Below, in pieces: positions 33,240 to 42,260 of a DNA stretch of 64,000 bases (positions are counted from its first letter, which is position 1; each line of letters begins with the position of its first letter). The stretch is from Vibrio spartinae. GTDB taxonomy: Bacteria; Pseudomonadota; Gammaproteobacteria; Enterobacterales; Vibrionaceae. The DNA is taken from contig NZ_AP024907.1 in assembly GCF_024347135.1 (NCBI RefSeq), positions 3,339,001 through 3,403,000 of the forward strand. The letters are read 5' to 3'. Position numbers and translations under genes: made by a program. The notes under the pieces were generated by a model, which ran no database searches, was not told where the DNA came from, and was given only the letters and a program-made list of their open reading frames with translations.

Positions 33240-34025
33240 CTAGACACTTCTCAGGTTTTCTACCATATTCGTTGCTCCCTGTAATTCCGGATTGAATTTA
33301 CTTCCAGCAATCCTCTCGAAACCTCTTCCCAAATCAACACCAAGATCGCCGACATCTTTAGGCGTAAGTGTGAGAATAGATTTATTGGGATTTTGCGCAA
33401 TGATCGCCTGTAGTGCACCATTATTTCGTACAGCCTGATCGGCACGAACCAATAACTCATCGGAATGGAACGCAGAAGACATCGGGGGAAATATTGTTTT
33501 TCCTTTAACGACTTTTACATGACCGTCTGGCGCAACTCCCGTTAGAGCTCTATGCATCAGTTGTTCATCTGTGACACTCCCCCCATGACGCGCAATTGAA
33601 TGAGCATTTGGATGGCGAGTTACAAGCTCTAGGTGCTGTGAATTGATCTTACCTGAAACGTCGCTATTCTTCTCCTCAACAACTTTCTGCTTATTTTTTG
33701 CCGAACGCTCATAAACCTCTTCCACAAACGGCAGACTGGCCCAGTCAAAAGGTGGGGCTTCGGCAAGTGGCTGGATACGCAGGAAAGGCGACTGCTCCAT
33801 TGCGGCTCCTTCGCCACACTTATGAGTCGGCGACTTATATGGCGTATCACCAATCAATACATTGCCGGAACCCGCGGCGACCGAGCCGCCGCAGTCAATC
33901 GCATCGCCGACCCGGGCTGCCGGTTTGCCGTTGATCGAGACATCACCGCTCCCGGCCATAATCGGCGTCGCCGGGAAACAGCCATGGCCTGAGCCATTAT
34001 CGCCGAGTCGTGCTGCTGCTGGCAT
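33240..34025 (-). CDS. PAAR effector with shortened PAAR domain and RNase A-like tip
   Basis: A 261-residue effector. The N-terminal PAAR-like part (residues 1-65) is identical in design to that of the next effector but lacks a 40-residue stretch, so only two of the three GS-x-V-x-x-x-G-x repeats remain and a His/Cys-rich segment is gone. A shared linker (MEQSPFLRIQPLAEA ... FVEEVYERSAK) leads to a unique tip: HPNAHSIARHGGSVTDEQL, then FPPMSSAFHSDELLVRA and FERI. The His-containing and Ser-containing motifs resemble CdiA RNase A-like toxins. A CdiI-like gene follows. Toxin activity is inferred; whether the trimmed PAAR still caps VgrG is open. Confidence 0.75.
   Translation of the reverse strand: MPAAARLGDNGSGHGCFPATPIMAGSGDVSINGKPAARVGDAIDCGGSVAAGSGNVLIGDTPYKSPTHKCGEGAAMEQSPFLRIQPLAEAPPFDWASLPFVEEVYERSAKNKQKVVEEKNSDVSGKINSQHLELVTRHPNAHSIARHGGSVTDEQLMHRALTGVAPDGHVKVVKGKTIFPPMSSAFHSDELLVRADQAVRNNGALQAIIAQNPNKSILTLTPKDVGDLGVDLGRGFERIAGSKFNPELQGATNMVENLRSV
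33676..34025. repeat. Shared PAAR-linker segment, short copy
   Basis: This is nearly identical to 35300-35769, which encodes the N-terminus of the neighbouring PAAR-deaminase protein, except that 120 bases present there are missing here. Downstream of the shared part the tips are unrelated. Confidence 0.85.
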
Positions 34026-34115
34026 GGTTATCCATTTCCTTTCCTAATAAATTGACCAAAAATTAACCAAAAATAACTACCATGACACAAAATATTTCCC
34101 CTAGAATCATCTAAA

Positions 34116-34262
34116 CTAATCATCTTCAGGCTCAATGAGAGACAGAAACTCGATCTTTCCTTCTTCAATCTCCTGAAGACGTTTCAATACATCTTTTCAT
34201 GTTGGTTGTTGAATATAGCTCTTTCCTGAATCCCCCACGCGTATTGCATCAATTTGGCTATT
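34116..34262 (-). pseudogene. Relic of an immunity-type gene
   Basis: On the minus strand one frame reads NSQIDAIRVGDSGKSYIQQPT, a TGA at 34197-34199, then KDVLKRLQEIEEGKIEFL and SLIEPEDD before a TAG at 34116. The phrase on both sides of the stop reads as one continuous, protein-like C-terminus, so this looks like the tail of a gene broken by stop codons (another TGA lies near 34262). Its place between two toxin-immunity pairs suggests an abandoned immunity gene. The rest of 34026-34357 holds nothing else that I can support. Confidence 0.55.
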
Positions 34263-34357
34263 TCAAACCTCCTTGCTTACCTGATTTAAAATCGTTCGGT
34301 CTATTAAATACCACAGTGTTTGATCTCCTAAACATATTCACATCTCAGCTATGATCT

Positions 34358-34789
34358 TTAAAATCCATGTTCGAAATCTAGATCATAAAGCTCAACCCAT
34401 TGAAATTTTTCTGTTTTCATTCCTGACACAATAAAATTTTGAATAATAGTCCAAGCATCAGCTTTCGGGAACAGACAACAGTCCGGGAAACGGAATTCAT
34501 TACCACCAATATGATGTACCAATGTTTCCTGCACTTTATTATTTGTTGATGAAACTACAGGAACTTCATAATCAGGTGACAACATAATGAAGACACCACG
34601 GTCTTGGTAATTAAAAAATATCAATTGTTCATTAACCCCCTGAATTTCAATACCAGATTCACCACTTCCTTGTTTCCAGTAACCCTCATTCTCATACAAA
34701 ACAATATTTCTGATTAACTCAACATCAGGGTTTTCAATATCATCACCATCAGGGGGACAATAGGTAACATTTCCAAATTTGTTACTCAT
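34358..34789 (-). CDS. Imm1-like immunity protein
   Basis: A 143-residue acidic protein whose ATG overlaps the end of the PAAR-deaminase gene by four bases. It resembles the Imm1 family: RGVFIMLSPDYEVPVVSS, then EFRFPDCCLFPKADAWTIIQNFIVSG. Imm1 proteins typically guard against deaminase-fold toxins, which fits the CxxC/HxE tip of its partner. It is cytosolic, without a signal peptide. The family call is by eye; the pairing with the toxin gene is strong. Confidence 0.7.
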   Translation of the reverse strand: MSNKFGNVTYCPPDGDDIENPDVELIRNIVLYENEGYWKQGSGESGIEIQGVNEQLIFFNYQDRGVFIMLSPDYEVPVVSSTNNKVQETLVHHIGGNEFRFPDCCLFPKADAWTIIQNFIVSGMKTEKFQWVELYDLDFEHGF

Positions 34790-35769
34790 AACTTAATAGA
34801 CTCCAAAACGATAGGTTTAGTACTACCACCACTGTATATATTCAATTTATCTACCCCCAAGCGTTTAAGCAACGCGGGCATTTCACCTCGGCACATATTG
34901 CAGGTTTTTCGATCCACATACATACTAAGTTCTTTGGGTAATTGATTCCCAAGACGCTCATATGCTCTAATCAGTGAGTGAGATTCTCCATGCGTTAGCG
35001 ACTGAACCTGCCCAAGGTGTTTCGGTTTATTCTTCTTCGGAGGAACCCACTCAACTTCCTTCATCCATTTTTCTCTTAGTGCTTTTTGTGACACTTGTGA
35101 CGTCTTCGTTATCTGCGAGTTAACACCAAAAAACTTCTTACCATTGATTTCAATAAACGCCACTGTATCCCCTGAGGTAGAGCTATATGGCTGAAGCCCA
35201 GCTTTTTTCCTGAAAGATGATATAACGTTATATCCATCACTAGGCGACTGAATCTTATGATTGTAATTTGTTCCCTTTCTAATTTTTTTAGACTTCTTCT
35301 CAACAACTTTCTGCTTATCTTTTGCCGAACGCTCATAAACCTCTTCCACAAACGGCAGACTGGCCCAGTCAAAAGGCGGGGCTTCGGCAAGTGGCTGGAT
35401 ACGCAGGAAAGGCGACTGCTCCATTGCGGCTCCTTCGCCACACTTATGAGTCGGCGACTTATATGGCGTATCACCAATCAATACATTGCCGGAACCCGCG
35501 GCGACCGAGCCGCCGCAGTCAATCGCATCGCCGACCCGGGCGGCTGGTTTGCCGTTGATGGAAACATTGGACGACCCGGCGGAAATACTGCGCCCATGCA
35601 TTCCGTGAGGAAATTGCGGGCACGGGCAGGCATGGAGCAATACCGTGTCGCCTTTGCGGGCTGCGGGTTTACCGTTGATCGAGACATCACCGCTCCCGGC
35701 CATAATCGGCGTCGCCGGGAAACAGCCGTGACCTGCACAGTTGTCTCCGAGTCTTGCTGCGGCTGGCAT
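34786..35769 (-). CDS. PAAR effector with deaminase-like toxin tip
   Basis: A 327-residue effector. Residues 1-105 form a full PAAR domain with three GS-x-V-x-x-x-G-x units and a metal-type segment HACPCPQFPHGMHG. The linker MEQSPFLRIQPLAEA ... YERSAK follows. The tip (about 165-327) has the zinc-deaminase pattern: strand AFIEINGKKFFGV, His260-x-Glu262 in LTHGESHSLIRAY, and Cys290/Cys293 in DRKTCNMCRGEMP. Such toxins deaminate nucleic-acid bases or nucleotides in the recipient cell. It begins two bases after vgrG and is followed by an overlapping Imm1-like gene. The substrate is unknown. Confidence 0.85.
   Translation of the reverse strand: MPAAARLGDNCAGHGCFPATPIMAGSGDVSINGKPAARKGDTVLLHACPCPQFPHGMHGRSISAGSSNVSINGKPAARVGDAIDCGGSVAAGSGNVLIGDTPYKSPTHKCGEGAAMEQSPFLRIQPLAEAPPFDWASLPFVEEVYERSAKDKQKVVEKKSKKIRKGTNYNHKIQSPSDGYNVISSFRKKAGLQPYSSTSGDTVAFIEINGKKFFGVNSQITKTSQVSQKALREKWMKEVEWVPPKKNKPKHLGQVQSLTHGESHSLIRAYERLGNQLPKELSMYVDRKTCNMCRGEMPALLKRLGVDKLNIYSGGSTKPIVLESIKL
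35300..35769. repeat. Shared PAAR-linker segment, full copy
   Basis: The longer version of the duplicated segment at 33676-34025. It contains the 120 bases that the other copy lacks, bounded on both sides by sequence encoding the same motif SINGKPAAR. Confidence 0.85.
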
Positions 35770-35771
35770 GA

Positions 35772-37835
35772 TTATCCCCTCCGATCCGGCGCTTCCGGCT
35801 CTTGTGGTTTATCGGTATCATCCGGTTTAACCATCGTCGGTGCAGTGCCTTTATCCGGTGAACCACCTTCATTGATTTTGACCTTGCTGCCGGAGATGGT
35901 GACACCGCCACTGTCTATTTTGACAAAACCGCCCGGTCCGTGGATGGTCAGTGAATCGCCGGCATCCAGAATAATCTGTTTGGCTTTCAGGTAACTTTCG
36001 TTACTGACCGCAACCCGCTGATTCGCACCAATTTCTTTCTCTTCAGAGGCACTCATCTGCGTCACCAGACCACCGTCGATTTTCTGAATAATGCCTCCGG
36101 AAATAAACTGGCTGAGTTTCCCGACGATCCGCTGCACGACATTCCGGCCGACTTTGACATGATGATCCTGCCCGAACTCTTCGGTGACATTCTTACCGAC
36201 CAGACGATGGACATTCTCGGTAATCATCTGGTAGAAATGCCGTCCGACACGCCGGTGACTGTCCAGTCCAACCGATTCGCGGTGAATATTGTTGGTCACA
36301 ATATCCTGATCTTTCTGGGCATGGATATAGATCTGCTCAACACCGGACTGATCTTCAAAACGCACTTCGTTAGAACCTTCGCCCTGATGGGTCTGCGTTT
36401 TCAGCACGGTGCGGGTTTTATGATTGGGCAGAATATAAGGAGGAACATTGGTTGCGTGGTAAGTCCGGCCGGTAATGATCGGTTGATCCGGATCGCCGTT
36501 GAGAAACGAGACGATCACTTCGTGACCAATCCGGGGAATCGCCATAAATCCGTACTGAGCACCAGCCCAGCCCTGCGCAACCCGAACCCAGCAAGAACTC
36601 TGTTCATCGGATTGATCATAGCGATCCCATGGGAAATGCAGTTTGACCCGACCATGCTCATCACAGTAAATTTCTTCGCCTTTGGGGCCGACCACCGTCG
36701 CAATACAAGGGCCGTCGACTTGCGGTTTCGGCTGTGGTGTTGCTCGCCAGAGGCTCTCTTTCGGAATCACGGTAAATTGGTTGGCGTAGGTCGTCGCGCC
36801 ATGACCACCGGCTTCTTCTAATGCTTGTGGCTGAGTCCCTTGATGACTGACGGAGACCGCGAGCCACTCGCGATTCATCGCTGCATCGATATGTTCTTCT
36901 AGCTCAAAACGCACCCCACCTTGCACGCGGGCATCATTACTTTTACCGCTGGCGGTATGTGTAGTGCGCCGTAGGTATTCCAGTCGAATCTGGCTGAAGG
37001 CTTTACCATTGGCGTCGTCTTTGAAGCGCCCCGGATGGTCAAAGTATTCATAATCGGATAGCTGATAGCTGAGATCCGTCCCGTCCATTGACTGGGCGAA
37101 GTTATAGTCCGGTTTTTTAAAGCTGTAATCTTGCATCAACACCGAGCTGACTTCTGACTGATAATGCTCTGTCATAGTCGAAACATAGGGGGTCGTCATA
37201 TGCCCGCCGGAAAGCGCGTTGTAAGGAACCGGAGAGCCTAATGGCGCAAATCCTTCACTGTTGTCGGTCACAACCAGTGTATGTTTGCCTTCTTCATGCG
37301 TGAAGGTATACATCAGGCCTTCTTCCGCCGCTAAACGATGGAAAAAGTCGAGATCCGATTCCCGGTACTGGACACAAAACTCGCGCAGGGCACATTCACG
37401 TTTGACCGAAAAGACATAATCGGTAATGTTCATCTCCTGAAATAGGATCTTAAAAATATCGAGAATGTTTTTTTCTTGAAAAATCCGACTATTGCGGCGC
37501 AACGAGAGACGTTCCAATGCCGGAACCAAGGTGACGGAATAAAAAGTGTGAGAGTGTCCGGTATCCCCTTTACTGAAATGGCGCACAATGCCATGAACGC
37601 ACTGGGTCACTTCCCCATTTTGAATCACTTCCAGCAATGCAGTTTTATCGACAATTTGCTTGGCGGCGAGATCTGCATTGCGACTGGCCAGTTCGATTTG
37701 ATAGCGAAAGCCGTAGACCCGTTCTCTCGGTCCGCTGAACGAGTCTGATACCGACTCTTCTCCTTGGTATTCACGAACCACCAGCGTCTCATCATGCACA
37801 CCATCAATCGTGAAGCGAAAACCTAACGTTGTCAT
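35772..37835 (-). CDS. vgrG: T6SS spike protein VgrG
   Basis: A 687-residue VgrG. Domains in order: gp27-like base (FRFTIDGVHDETLVVREYQG ... VTLVPALERL ... YRESDLDFFHRLAAEEGLMY), the OB-fold hinge (ATVVGPKGEEIYCDEHGRVKLHFPWDR ... WAGAQYGFMAIPRIGHEV), then the gp5-like beta needle and DUF2345-type repeats ending near residue 655. There is no extra effector domain at the C-terminus, so cargo must attach through the PAAR proteins and the RHS protein downstream. I used the ATG at 37835 (MTTLGFRF), the family start, rather than an upstream start at 37874. No hcp or tss gene is present, so the core apparatus is elsewhere. Confidence 0.95.
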   Translation of the reverse strand: MTTLGFRFTIDGVHDETLVVREYQGEESVSDSFSGPRERVYGFRYQIELASRNADLAAKQIVDKTALLEVIQNGEVTQCVHGIVRHFSKGDTGHSHTFYSVTLVPALERLSLRRNSRIFQEKNILDIFKILFQEMNITDYVFSVKRECALREFCVQYRESDLDFFHRLAAEEGLMYTFTHEEGKHTLVVTDNSEGFAPLGSPVPYNALSGGHMTTPYVSTMTEHYQSEVSSVLMQDYSFKKPDYNFAQSMDGTDLSYQLSDYEYFDHPGRFKDDANGKAFSQIRLEYLRRTTHTASGKSNDARVQGGVRFELEEHIDAAMNREWLAVSVSHQGTQPQALEEAGGHGATTYANQFTVIPKESLWRATPQPKPQVDGPCIATVVGPKGEEIYCDEHGRVKLHFPWDRYDQSDEQSSCWVRVAQGWAGAQYGFMAIPRIGHEVIVSFLNGDPDQPIITGRTYHATNVPPYILPNHKTRTVLKTQTHQGEGSNEVRFEDQSGVEQIYIHAQKDQDIVTNNIHRESVGLDSHRRVGRHFYQMITENVHRLVGKNVTEEFGQDHHVKVGRNVVQRIVGKLSQFISGGIIQKIDGGLVTQMSASEEKEIGANQRVAVSNESYLKAKQIILDAGDSLTIHGPGGFVKIDSGGVTISGSKVKINEGGSPDKGTAPTMVKPDDTDKPQEPEAPDRRG

Positions 37836-38309
37836 TTGAATTGCCTTTTGTCTTATTGAGAATAATCCCACCAAAAATAAGAAAGTGAATGCTTATTTTT
37901 TAGTTTGATTTTCAACTTGTTGATCTCTGTTCCAAATCGGATCAACCTTTTTATTCAATAAGATAAACGCAGCAACAGTTGTGCCAATCACACCTCTATA
38001 ACGAAATCAATTTATTATATTATGTGATCAGTTATTACAGGCAATTTGTTGCCTAGAGGCGAGCAAGAAGTTGCCCGACGAGCAAAAAGTTGCCTGAAGA
38101 AAATGGGGGGCATGTCACAAGCTCAAGGCTCTGATATCCGTGCTCTGATGCGTACTTTGATCAAACGAGTTCAGCCGCTGCTTTGCGACGACAATGCCGC
38201 CCTTTTGACACAGATATCATCCCCCCATTGGTGGAAGTCGTTGATGGAAGTAAACGAGGCAAGGTACACTATGCTCCCTATTCGCCTATCTCAGAAAAAC
38301 GCCTCTATC
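37836..38309. other. Intergenic region at the right edge of the accessory block
   Basis: These 474 bases lie between vgrG (minus) and rdgB (plus). They contain a GGCAATTTGTTGCC hairpin at about 38041 and two tandem 19-base units (GAGCAAGAAGTTGCC... at 38061 and GAGCAAAAAGTTGCC... at 38080). A frame is open through 38046-38309 into rdgB, but its translation looks non-coding. TTGATG (38241) and TACACT (38265), 18 bases apart, are a possible promoter for rdgB-hemW. No gene is supported here. Confidence 0.5.
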
Positions 38310-38912
38310 ATGCAAAAAATTGTTTTAGCGACCGGAAACCCGGGAAAAGTCAGAGAAATGTCTGACTTATTGGCCGATTTCGGCTTTGAAGTGCTCGCAC
38401 AGACGGCGCTCAATGTCTCTGACGTTGCAGAGACGGGAACCACATTTATTGAAAATGCAATTATTAAAGCGCGTCATGCTGCCGCAGCAACCGGATTACC
38501 TGCCATTGCTGATGATTCAGGCCTTGAAGTCGATGCGCTCGACGGTGCACCGGGCATCTACTCCGCACGTTATGCAGGCACTGGTGCGACTGATCAGCAA
38601 AATATCGAAAAGTTGCTAACCGCAATGGCGGATGTCCCCGAACAACAACGCAGCGCACGCTTTCACTGTGTGCTGGTCTTCATGAAACATGCCGCGGATC
38701 CGACCCCGTTGGTTTGTCACGGTGTCTGGGAGGGTTCAATCCTGCATCAGCCTGATGGTGAGCATGGGTTTGGCTATGACCCGGTATTTTGGGTTCCCAC
38801 TGAGCAATGTGCATCGGCAACATTACCGCCGGCCCGGAAGAAGCAACTTTCCCATCGCGCTCAGGCGCTTCATCTGTTGATGCAACAGTTGAATGAGCAA
38901 CCATCATGCTGA
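38310..38912 (+). CDS. rdgB: Non-canonical purine NTP pyrophosphatase RdgB
   Basis: A 200-residue Ham1/RdgB enzyme that hydrolyses ITP, dITP and XTP to monophosphates and so cleans the nucleotide pool. Motifs: [57 protein letters not shown] and [12 protein letters not shown]. The ATG at 38310 matches the family start; the open frame runs 88 codons further upstream but without similarity. It overlaps hemW by seven bases. In other vibrios it lies close to yggU, so it marks the right edge of the accessory block. Confidence 0.96.
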   Translation: MQKIVLATGNPGKVREMSDLLADFGFEVLAQTALNVSDVAETGTTFIENAIIKARHAAAATGLPAIADDSGLEVDALDGAPGIYSARYAGTGATDQQNIEKLLTAMADVPEQQRSARFHCVLVFMKHAADPTPLVCHGVWEGSILHQPDGEHGFGYDPVFWVPTEQCASATLPPARKKQLSHRAQALHLLMQQLNEQPSC

Positions 38913-40111
38913 CACCACCGAAGCTGAGTCTGTATATTCACATCCCTTGGTGTGTACAAAAATGTCCTTACTGTGACTTCAACTCTCATGCCCTGAAGTC
39001 CGGTATTCCTGAACAGGCTTATATTAATGCGCTGCTGGAAGATCTTGATCAGGATCTCCAGCGTTATCAGCTCAGCGCGTCATTCGATCATGACAAACGT
39101 GCTCATGACTCGTCGGGTCATGACCAGCCGCGAAAGCTCCATTCGATTTTTATCGGTGGCGGAACGCCGAGCCTGATTAGCCCCAGTGAAATCAAAAGAC
39201 TGCTGGACGGTGTGCAGGCAAGGCTGGCTTTTCAACCGGATATTGAAATCACCATGGAAGCCAATCCGGGTACTATCGAAGCAGAACGGTTTGCCCAATA
39301 CCGGCAGGCTGGTGTCACTCGAATTTCCATTGGTGTTCAGAGTTTTGATAACGAAAAGCTCACCAAACTCGGCAGAATCCATGGTTCCGAAGAAGCGACC
39401 CGAGCAGCCCGTCTGGCACATCAAATTGGGTTAAAAAGCTTTAATCTGGATTTAATGCACGGCTTACCGGGCCAGACGCTGTCACAGGCAATGGCGGATT
39501 TAGATCAAGCAATCGCGTTAGAACCACCGCATTTATCCTGGTATCAGTTGACGATAGAACCCAATACGCTGTTTTATTCCCAGCCGCCTCGTTTACCGGA
39601 TGATGACCTGCTGTGGGATATTTTTGAGCAGGGACATCAAAAACTGACGCAAGCCGGCTATATCCAATATGAGATTTCCGGGTATTCGAAACCGGGGTTT
39701 CAATGTCAGCACAACCTCAACTATTGGCGTTTCGGTGACTATCTCGGTATTGGCTGCGGCGCACACGGTAAAATCAGCTTTGCCAATGGCAGTATCATTC
39801 GCACCACCAAAGTCAAACATCCCAAAGGGTATTTGAATTTACTCAAACCGTATTTGGATCATGAAGCGGAGGTGTTGGCAAAAGATCGACCGTTTGAATT
39901 TTTTATGAATCGATTTCGCTTGATAGAACCCTGCCCGAAACAGGACTTTCCGGAGACGACCGGCTTACCGATCGCAACGGTTCAGCCGACCATCGACTGG
40001 GCGAAACAGCAGGGGTTTCTGGATGAAACCGAACAACACTGGCAAATCACAGAACGTGGCAAACTCTTTCTCAATGATTTACTGGCAGAATTTATGGCTG
40101 ATGAGGAATAA
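38906..40111 (+). CDS. hemW: Haem chaperone HemW (radical SAM family)
   Basis: A 401-residue radical SAM protein long annotated as oxygen-independent coproporphyrinogen oxidase but now regarded as the haem chaperone HemW. The cluster-binding motif [10 protein letters not shown] near residue 16 has the CxxxCxxC spacing, followed by [10 protein letters not shown] and [13 protein letters not shown], then the HemW C-terminal domain ([31 protein letters not shown]). It keeps the HNxxYW motif typical of HemW. It overlaps rdgB and is surely co-transcribed with it. About 17 residues near position 65 look like a small family-variable insertion. Confidence 0.94.
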   Translation: MLTPPKLSLYIHIPWCVQKCPYCDFNSHALKSGIPEQAYINALLEDLDQDLQRYQLSASFDHDKRAHDSSGHDQPRKLHSIFIGGGTPSLISPSEIKRLLDGVQARLAFQPDIEITMEANPGTIEAERFAQYRQAGVTRISIGVQSFDNEKLTKLGRIHGSEEATRAARLAHQIGLKSFNLDLMHGLPGQTLSQAMADLDQAIALEPPHLSWYQLTIEPNTLFYSQPPRLPDDDLLWDIFEQGHQKLTQAGYIQYEISGYSKPGFQCQHNLNYWRFGDYLGIGCGAHGKISFANGSIIRTTKVKHPKGYLNLLKPYLDHEAEVLAKDRPFEFFMNRFRLIEPCPKQDFPETTGLPIATVQPTIDWAKQQGFLDETEQHWQITERGKLFLNDLLAEFMADEE

Positions 40112-40159
40112 GGATGTTCCCGTCATCAGCACATGGCTTATCCCTGAAAATATCACGAC

Positions 40160-41080
40160 TTAAAAAATAGAGCGCCCGATACGCCCGGAAAGTAGCTCCA
40201 GTGCTTTGCTGCCCGCCAACGAGTTCCCAGAGCTGTTGAGTTCAGGCGACCAAACGGCAATGGTCATCTCTCCGGGTACAATTGCGACGATACCGCCCCC
40301 CACACCGGATTTACCCGGCATTCCGACCCGATAGGCGAATTCTCCGGCTTCATCATACAGACCACAGGTTGCCAGTAATGCGTTGATCTGTTTGGCCTGA
40401 ACAGCAGTGATCACCGACTTGTGATTCAACACGGCAACGCCCTGATTGGCCAGATAACTCAATGTTTTGGCTAACTGGACACAACTCATTTTCAATGCAC
40501 ATCCGTGGAAATAGTTTTCCAGCACCGGCAGCACATGGTTTTCAAAATTACCGAACGAGCGCATCAGGTAGGCAATCGCAGCATTCCGATCGCTGTGTTT
40601 CATCTCTGAGCGTGCGACCACTTTGTCATACAATATATGGGTATCATCACTTAATGCCCAGACAAACTCCAGCAACCGTTGGCGAGGCGCAGACAGACGC
40701 GTCTGTAACATATCAGCGACGACAATCGCACCGGCGTTGATAAATGGATTACGCGGAATACCGTGCTCAACTTCCAACTGGATCATCGAATTGAATGCTT
40801 GTCCTGAAGGCTCTTTCCTCACTCTTGACCAGATCTCATCCGGGGTATAGATCCCCATCGACAGGGTGAGATTGAGCACTTTGGAGATGGATTGGATGGA
40901 AAAGCCTTCTTCTGCGTCTCCGGCCTGAAACAATTCGCCTTCATTGGTCAGGATCGCGATCCCCAATTTATCCGCCTGAACTTGCGCAAGCGCTGGAATA
41001 TAGTCAGCCACTTGACCTTGTCCGAGCAACGGACGCACTTCATCTAATATTTCGTTCAGTATCTCGTTTGTTAATTTCAT
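40160..41080 (-). CDS. glsA: Glutaminase
   Basis: A 306-residue serine-dependent beta-lactamase-fold glutaminase that converts glutamine to glutamate and ammonia. Key elements are present: [15 protein letters not shown] with the catalytic Ser and Lys, [28 protein letters not shown], and [15 protein letters not shown] near the end. The length is normal. The ATG at 41080 (MKLTNEIL) is preferred over one seven codons upstream. It may help acid resistance or nitrogen balance; no regulator is seen. It converges on hemW. Vibrio genomes often name this glsB. Confidence 0.95.
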   Translation of the reverse strand: MKLTNEILNEILDEVRPLLGQGQVADYIPALAQVQADKLGIAILTNEGELFQAGDAEEGFSIQSISKVLNLTLSMGIYTPDEIWSRVRKEPSGQAFNSMIQLEVEHGIPRNPFINAGAIVVADMLQTRLSAPRQRLLEFVWALSDDTHILYDKVVARSEMKHSDRNAAIAYLMRSFGNFENHVLPVLENYFHGCALKMSCVQLAKTLSYLANQGVAVLNHKSVITAVQAKQINALLATCGLYDEAGEFAYRVGMPGKSGVGGGIVAIVPGEMTIAVWSPELNSSGNSLAGSKALELLSGRIGRSIF

Positions 41081-41115
41081 TTGGGTTGCTTCACAATGCA
41101 TGATGGTTCGACAGA

Positions 41116-41145
41116 AAAAGCCAGCATGTTTATGCTGGCTTTTAT
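41116..41145. terminator. Terminator between trmB and glsA
   Basis: AAAGCCAGCAT and ATGCTGGCTTT pair around GTTT, with A-runs on one side and T-runs on the other, so it can work on either strand. It follows the end of trmB (minus strand) and precedes glsA. Confidence 0.8.
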
Positions 41146-41284
41146 CGTTTCACTGACTTTATAACGAAAAACAACGCTTATCACCAAAACAATGACTATC
41201 ATCGGAATACAGAGATGATGAAGAAGCCATCAGACTGGACAAGTCTGTCTTTACCAGTGATTCAGATCCGCGGATTCAGTTCTG

Positions 41285-42004
41285 TCATTCAACACAGCGA
41301 AACTGGATATCCCAGACCCCATGCCCCAAACGTTGTCCACGTTGTTCAAACTTCGTCAACGGGCGTTCATCAGGCCGGGGAATAAAATCACCATCGGTCG
41401 CGACATTGACATAGCCGGGCGCCTGATTCATCACGTCAATCATATGTTCAGCATAGTTTTCCCAGTCGGTTGCCATATGGAAGATACCTTCTCCGATGAT
41501 CAACTTCTGACGCACCATCGCTGCAAATTCAGGCTGTACAATCCGCCGCTTGTGGTGACGCTTTTTATGCCACGGATCAGGGAAGAATAGCTGTAGCCGA
41601 TGCAGGCTATGCTCGGGAATCATATATTCGAAAACTTCGACGGCATCGTGACACATGACCCGCAGGTTGGTTACGCCAGCTTCCCGTGCAGAAGCCAGAC
41701 AAGCCCCGACTCCCGGACCATGCACCTCAATACCGATGAAATTTTGATTCGGAGAATTTTTAGCCATTTCAACCAGCGATGATCCCATACCGAATCCGAT
41801 TTCCAGAATAACGGGGTTATCGTTGCCAAACACAGACTGCCAAACTAATTTTTGCGGCTGGAAATCGATTCCCATCAGAGGCCAGCACTCATTCATCGCA
41901 GCTTCCTGACCTTTGGTCAGACGTCCTTCGCGGCGAACAAAACTGCGAATTTTACGCATGATTTTACCATCATCGGTATATTCGTTGGTTGTTACTTCAC
42001 TCAT
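41285..42004 (-). CDS. trmB: tRNA (guanine-N7-)-methyltransferase TrmB
   Basis: A 239-residue SAM-dependent enzyme that makes m7G46 in the tRNA variable loop. Motifs: [19 protein letters not shown] (SAM-binding), [15 protein letters not shown], and the catalytic region [18 protein letters not shown]. The end [18 protein letters not shown] is typical. The ATG at 42004 ([10 protein letters not shown]) was chosen because the 17 extra residues upstream have no family support. It is divergent from mutY, as in vibrios. Confidence 0.96.
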   Translation of the reverse strand: MSEVTTNEYTDDGKIMRKIRSFVRREGRLTKGQEAAMNECWPLMGIDFQPQKLVWQSVFGNDNPVILEIGFGMGSSLVEMAKNSPNQNFIGIEVHGPGVGACLASAREAGVTNLRVMCHDAVEVFEYMIPEHSLHRLQLFFPDPWHKKRHHKRRIVQPEFAAMVRQKLIIGEGIFHMATDWENYAEHMIDVMNQAPGYVNVATDGDFIPRPDERPLTKFEQRGQRLGHGVWDIQFRCVE

Positions 42005-42260
42005 GGTTCTCGCCTGTTTTCTTGCTCCCGGATATAAGGAGGTGTGATTATCCAAAGAATACGTGTCGGTTCAAGTCCTGAACTGAAAATTATATCTAAT
42101 CCTGCATGATTTATGTGTTTTACAACGCAACTTTTCTGTGCTGCAATCAGCGTTGTTTCATCAGGATCTGCATCAATCATCGCATAAGATGGATACAATC
42201 GTGGGCTCAGCCCCCGATAAAACGGTCATTCATAAAAATCATTCAAAAGTAAAGTCAGCC

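Noticed and set aside
35257..35994. 245-codon plus-strand frame across the PAAR-deaminase and vgrG genes
   Set aside because: It is antisense to two strong genes, and its translation is low in complexity with no family match.
36159..36821. 220-codon plus-strand frame opposite vgrG
   Set aside because: The vgrG frame has clear domain structure over the same bases.
38046..38309. An 88-residue N-terminal extension of RdgB
   Set aside because: The family begins at the ATG at 38310; the extension contains repeat-derived sequence and resembles no protein.
6413..38309. Integrative element or prophage
   Set aside because: No integrase, transposase, att-like repeat pair or phage structural gene could be found; VgrG and PAAR here belong to a T6SS.
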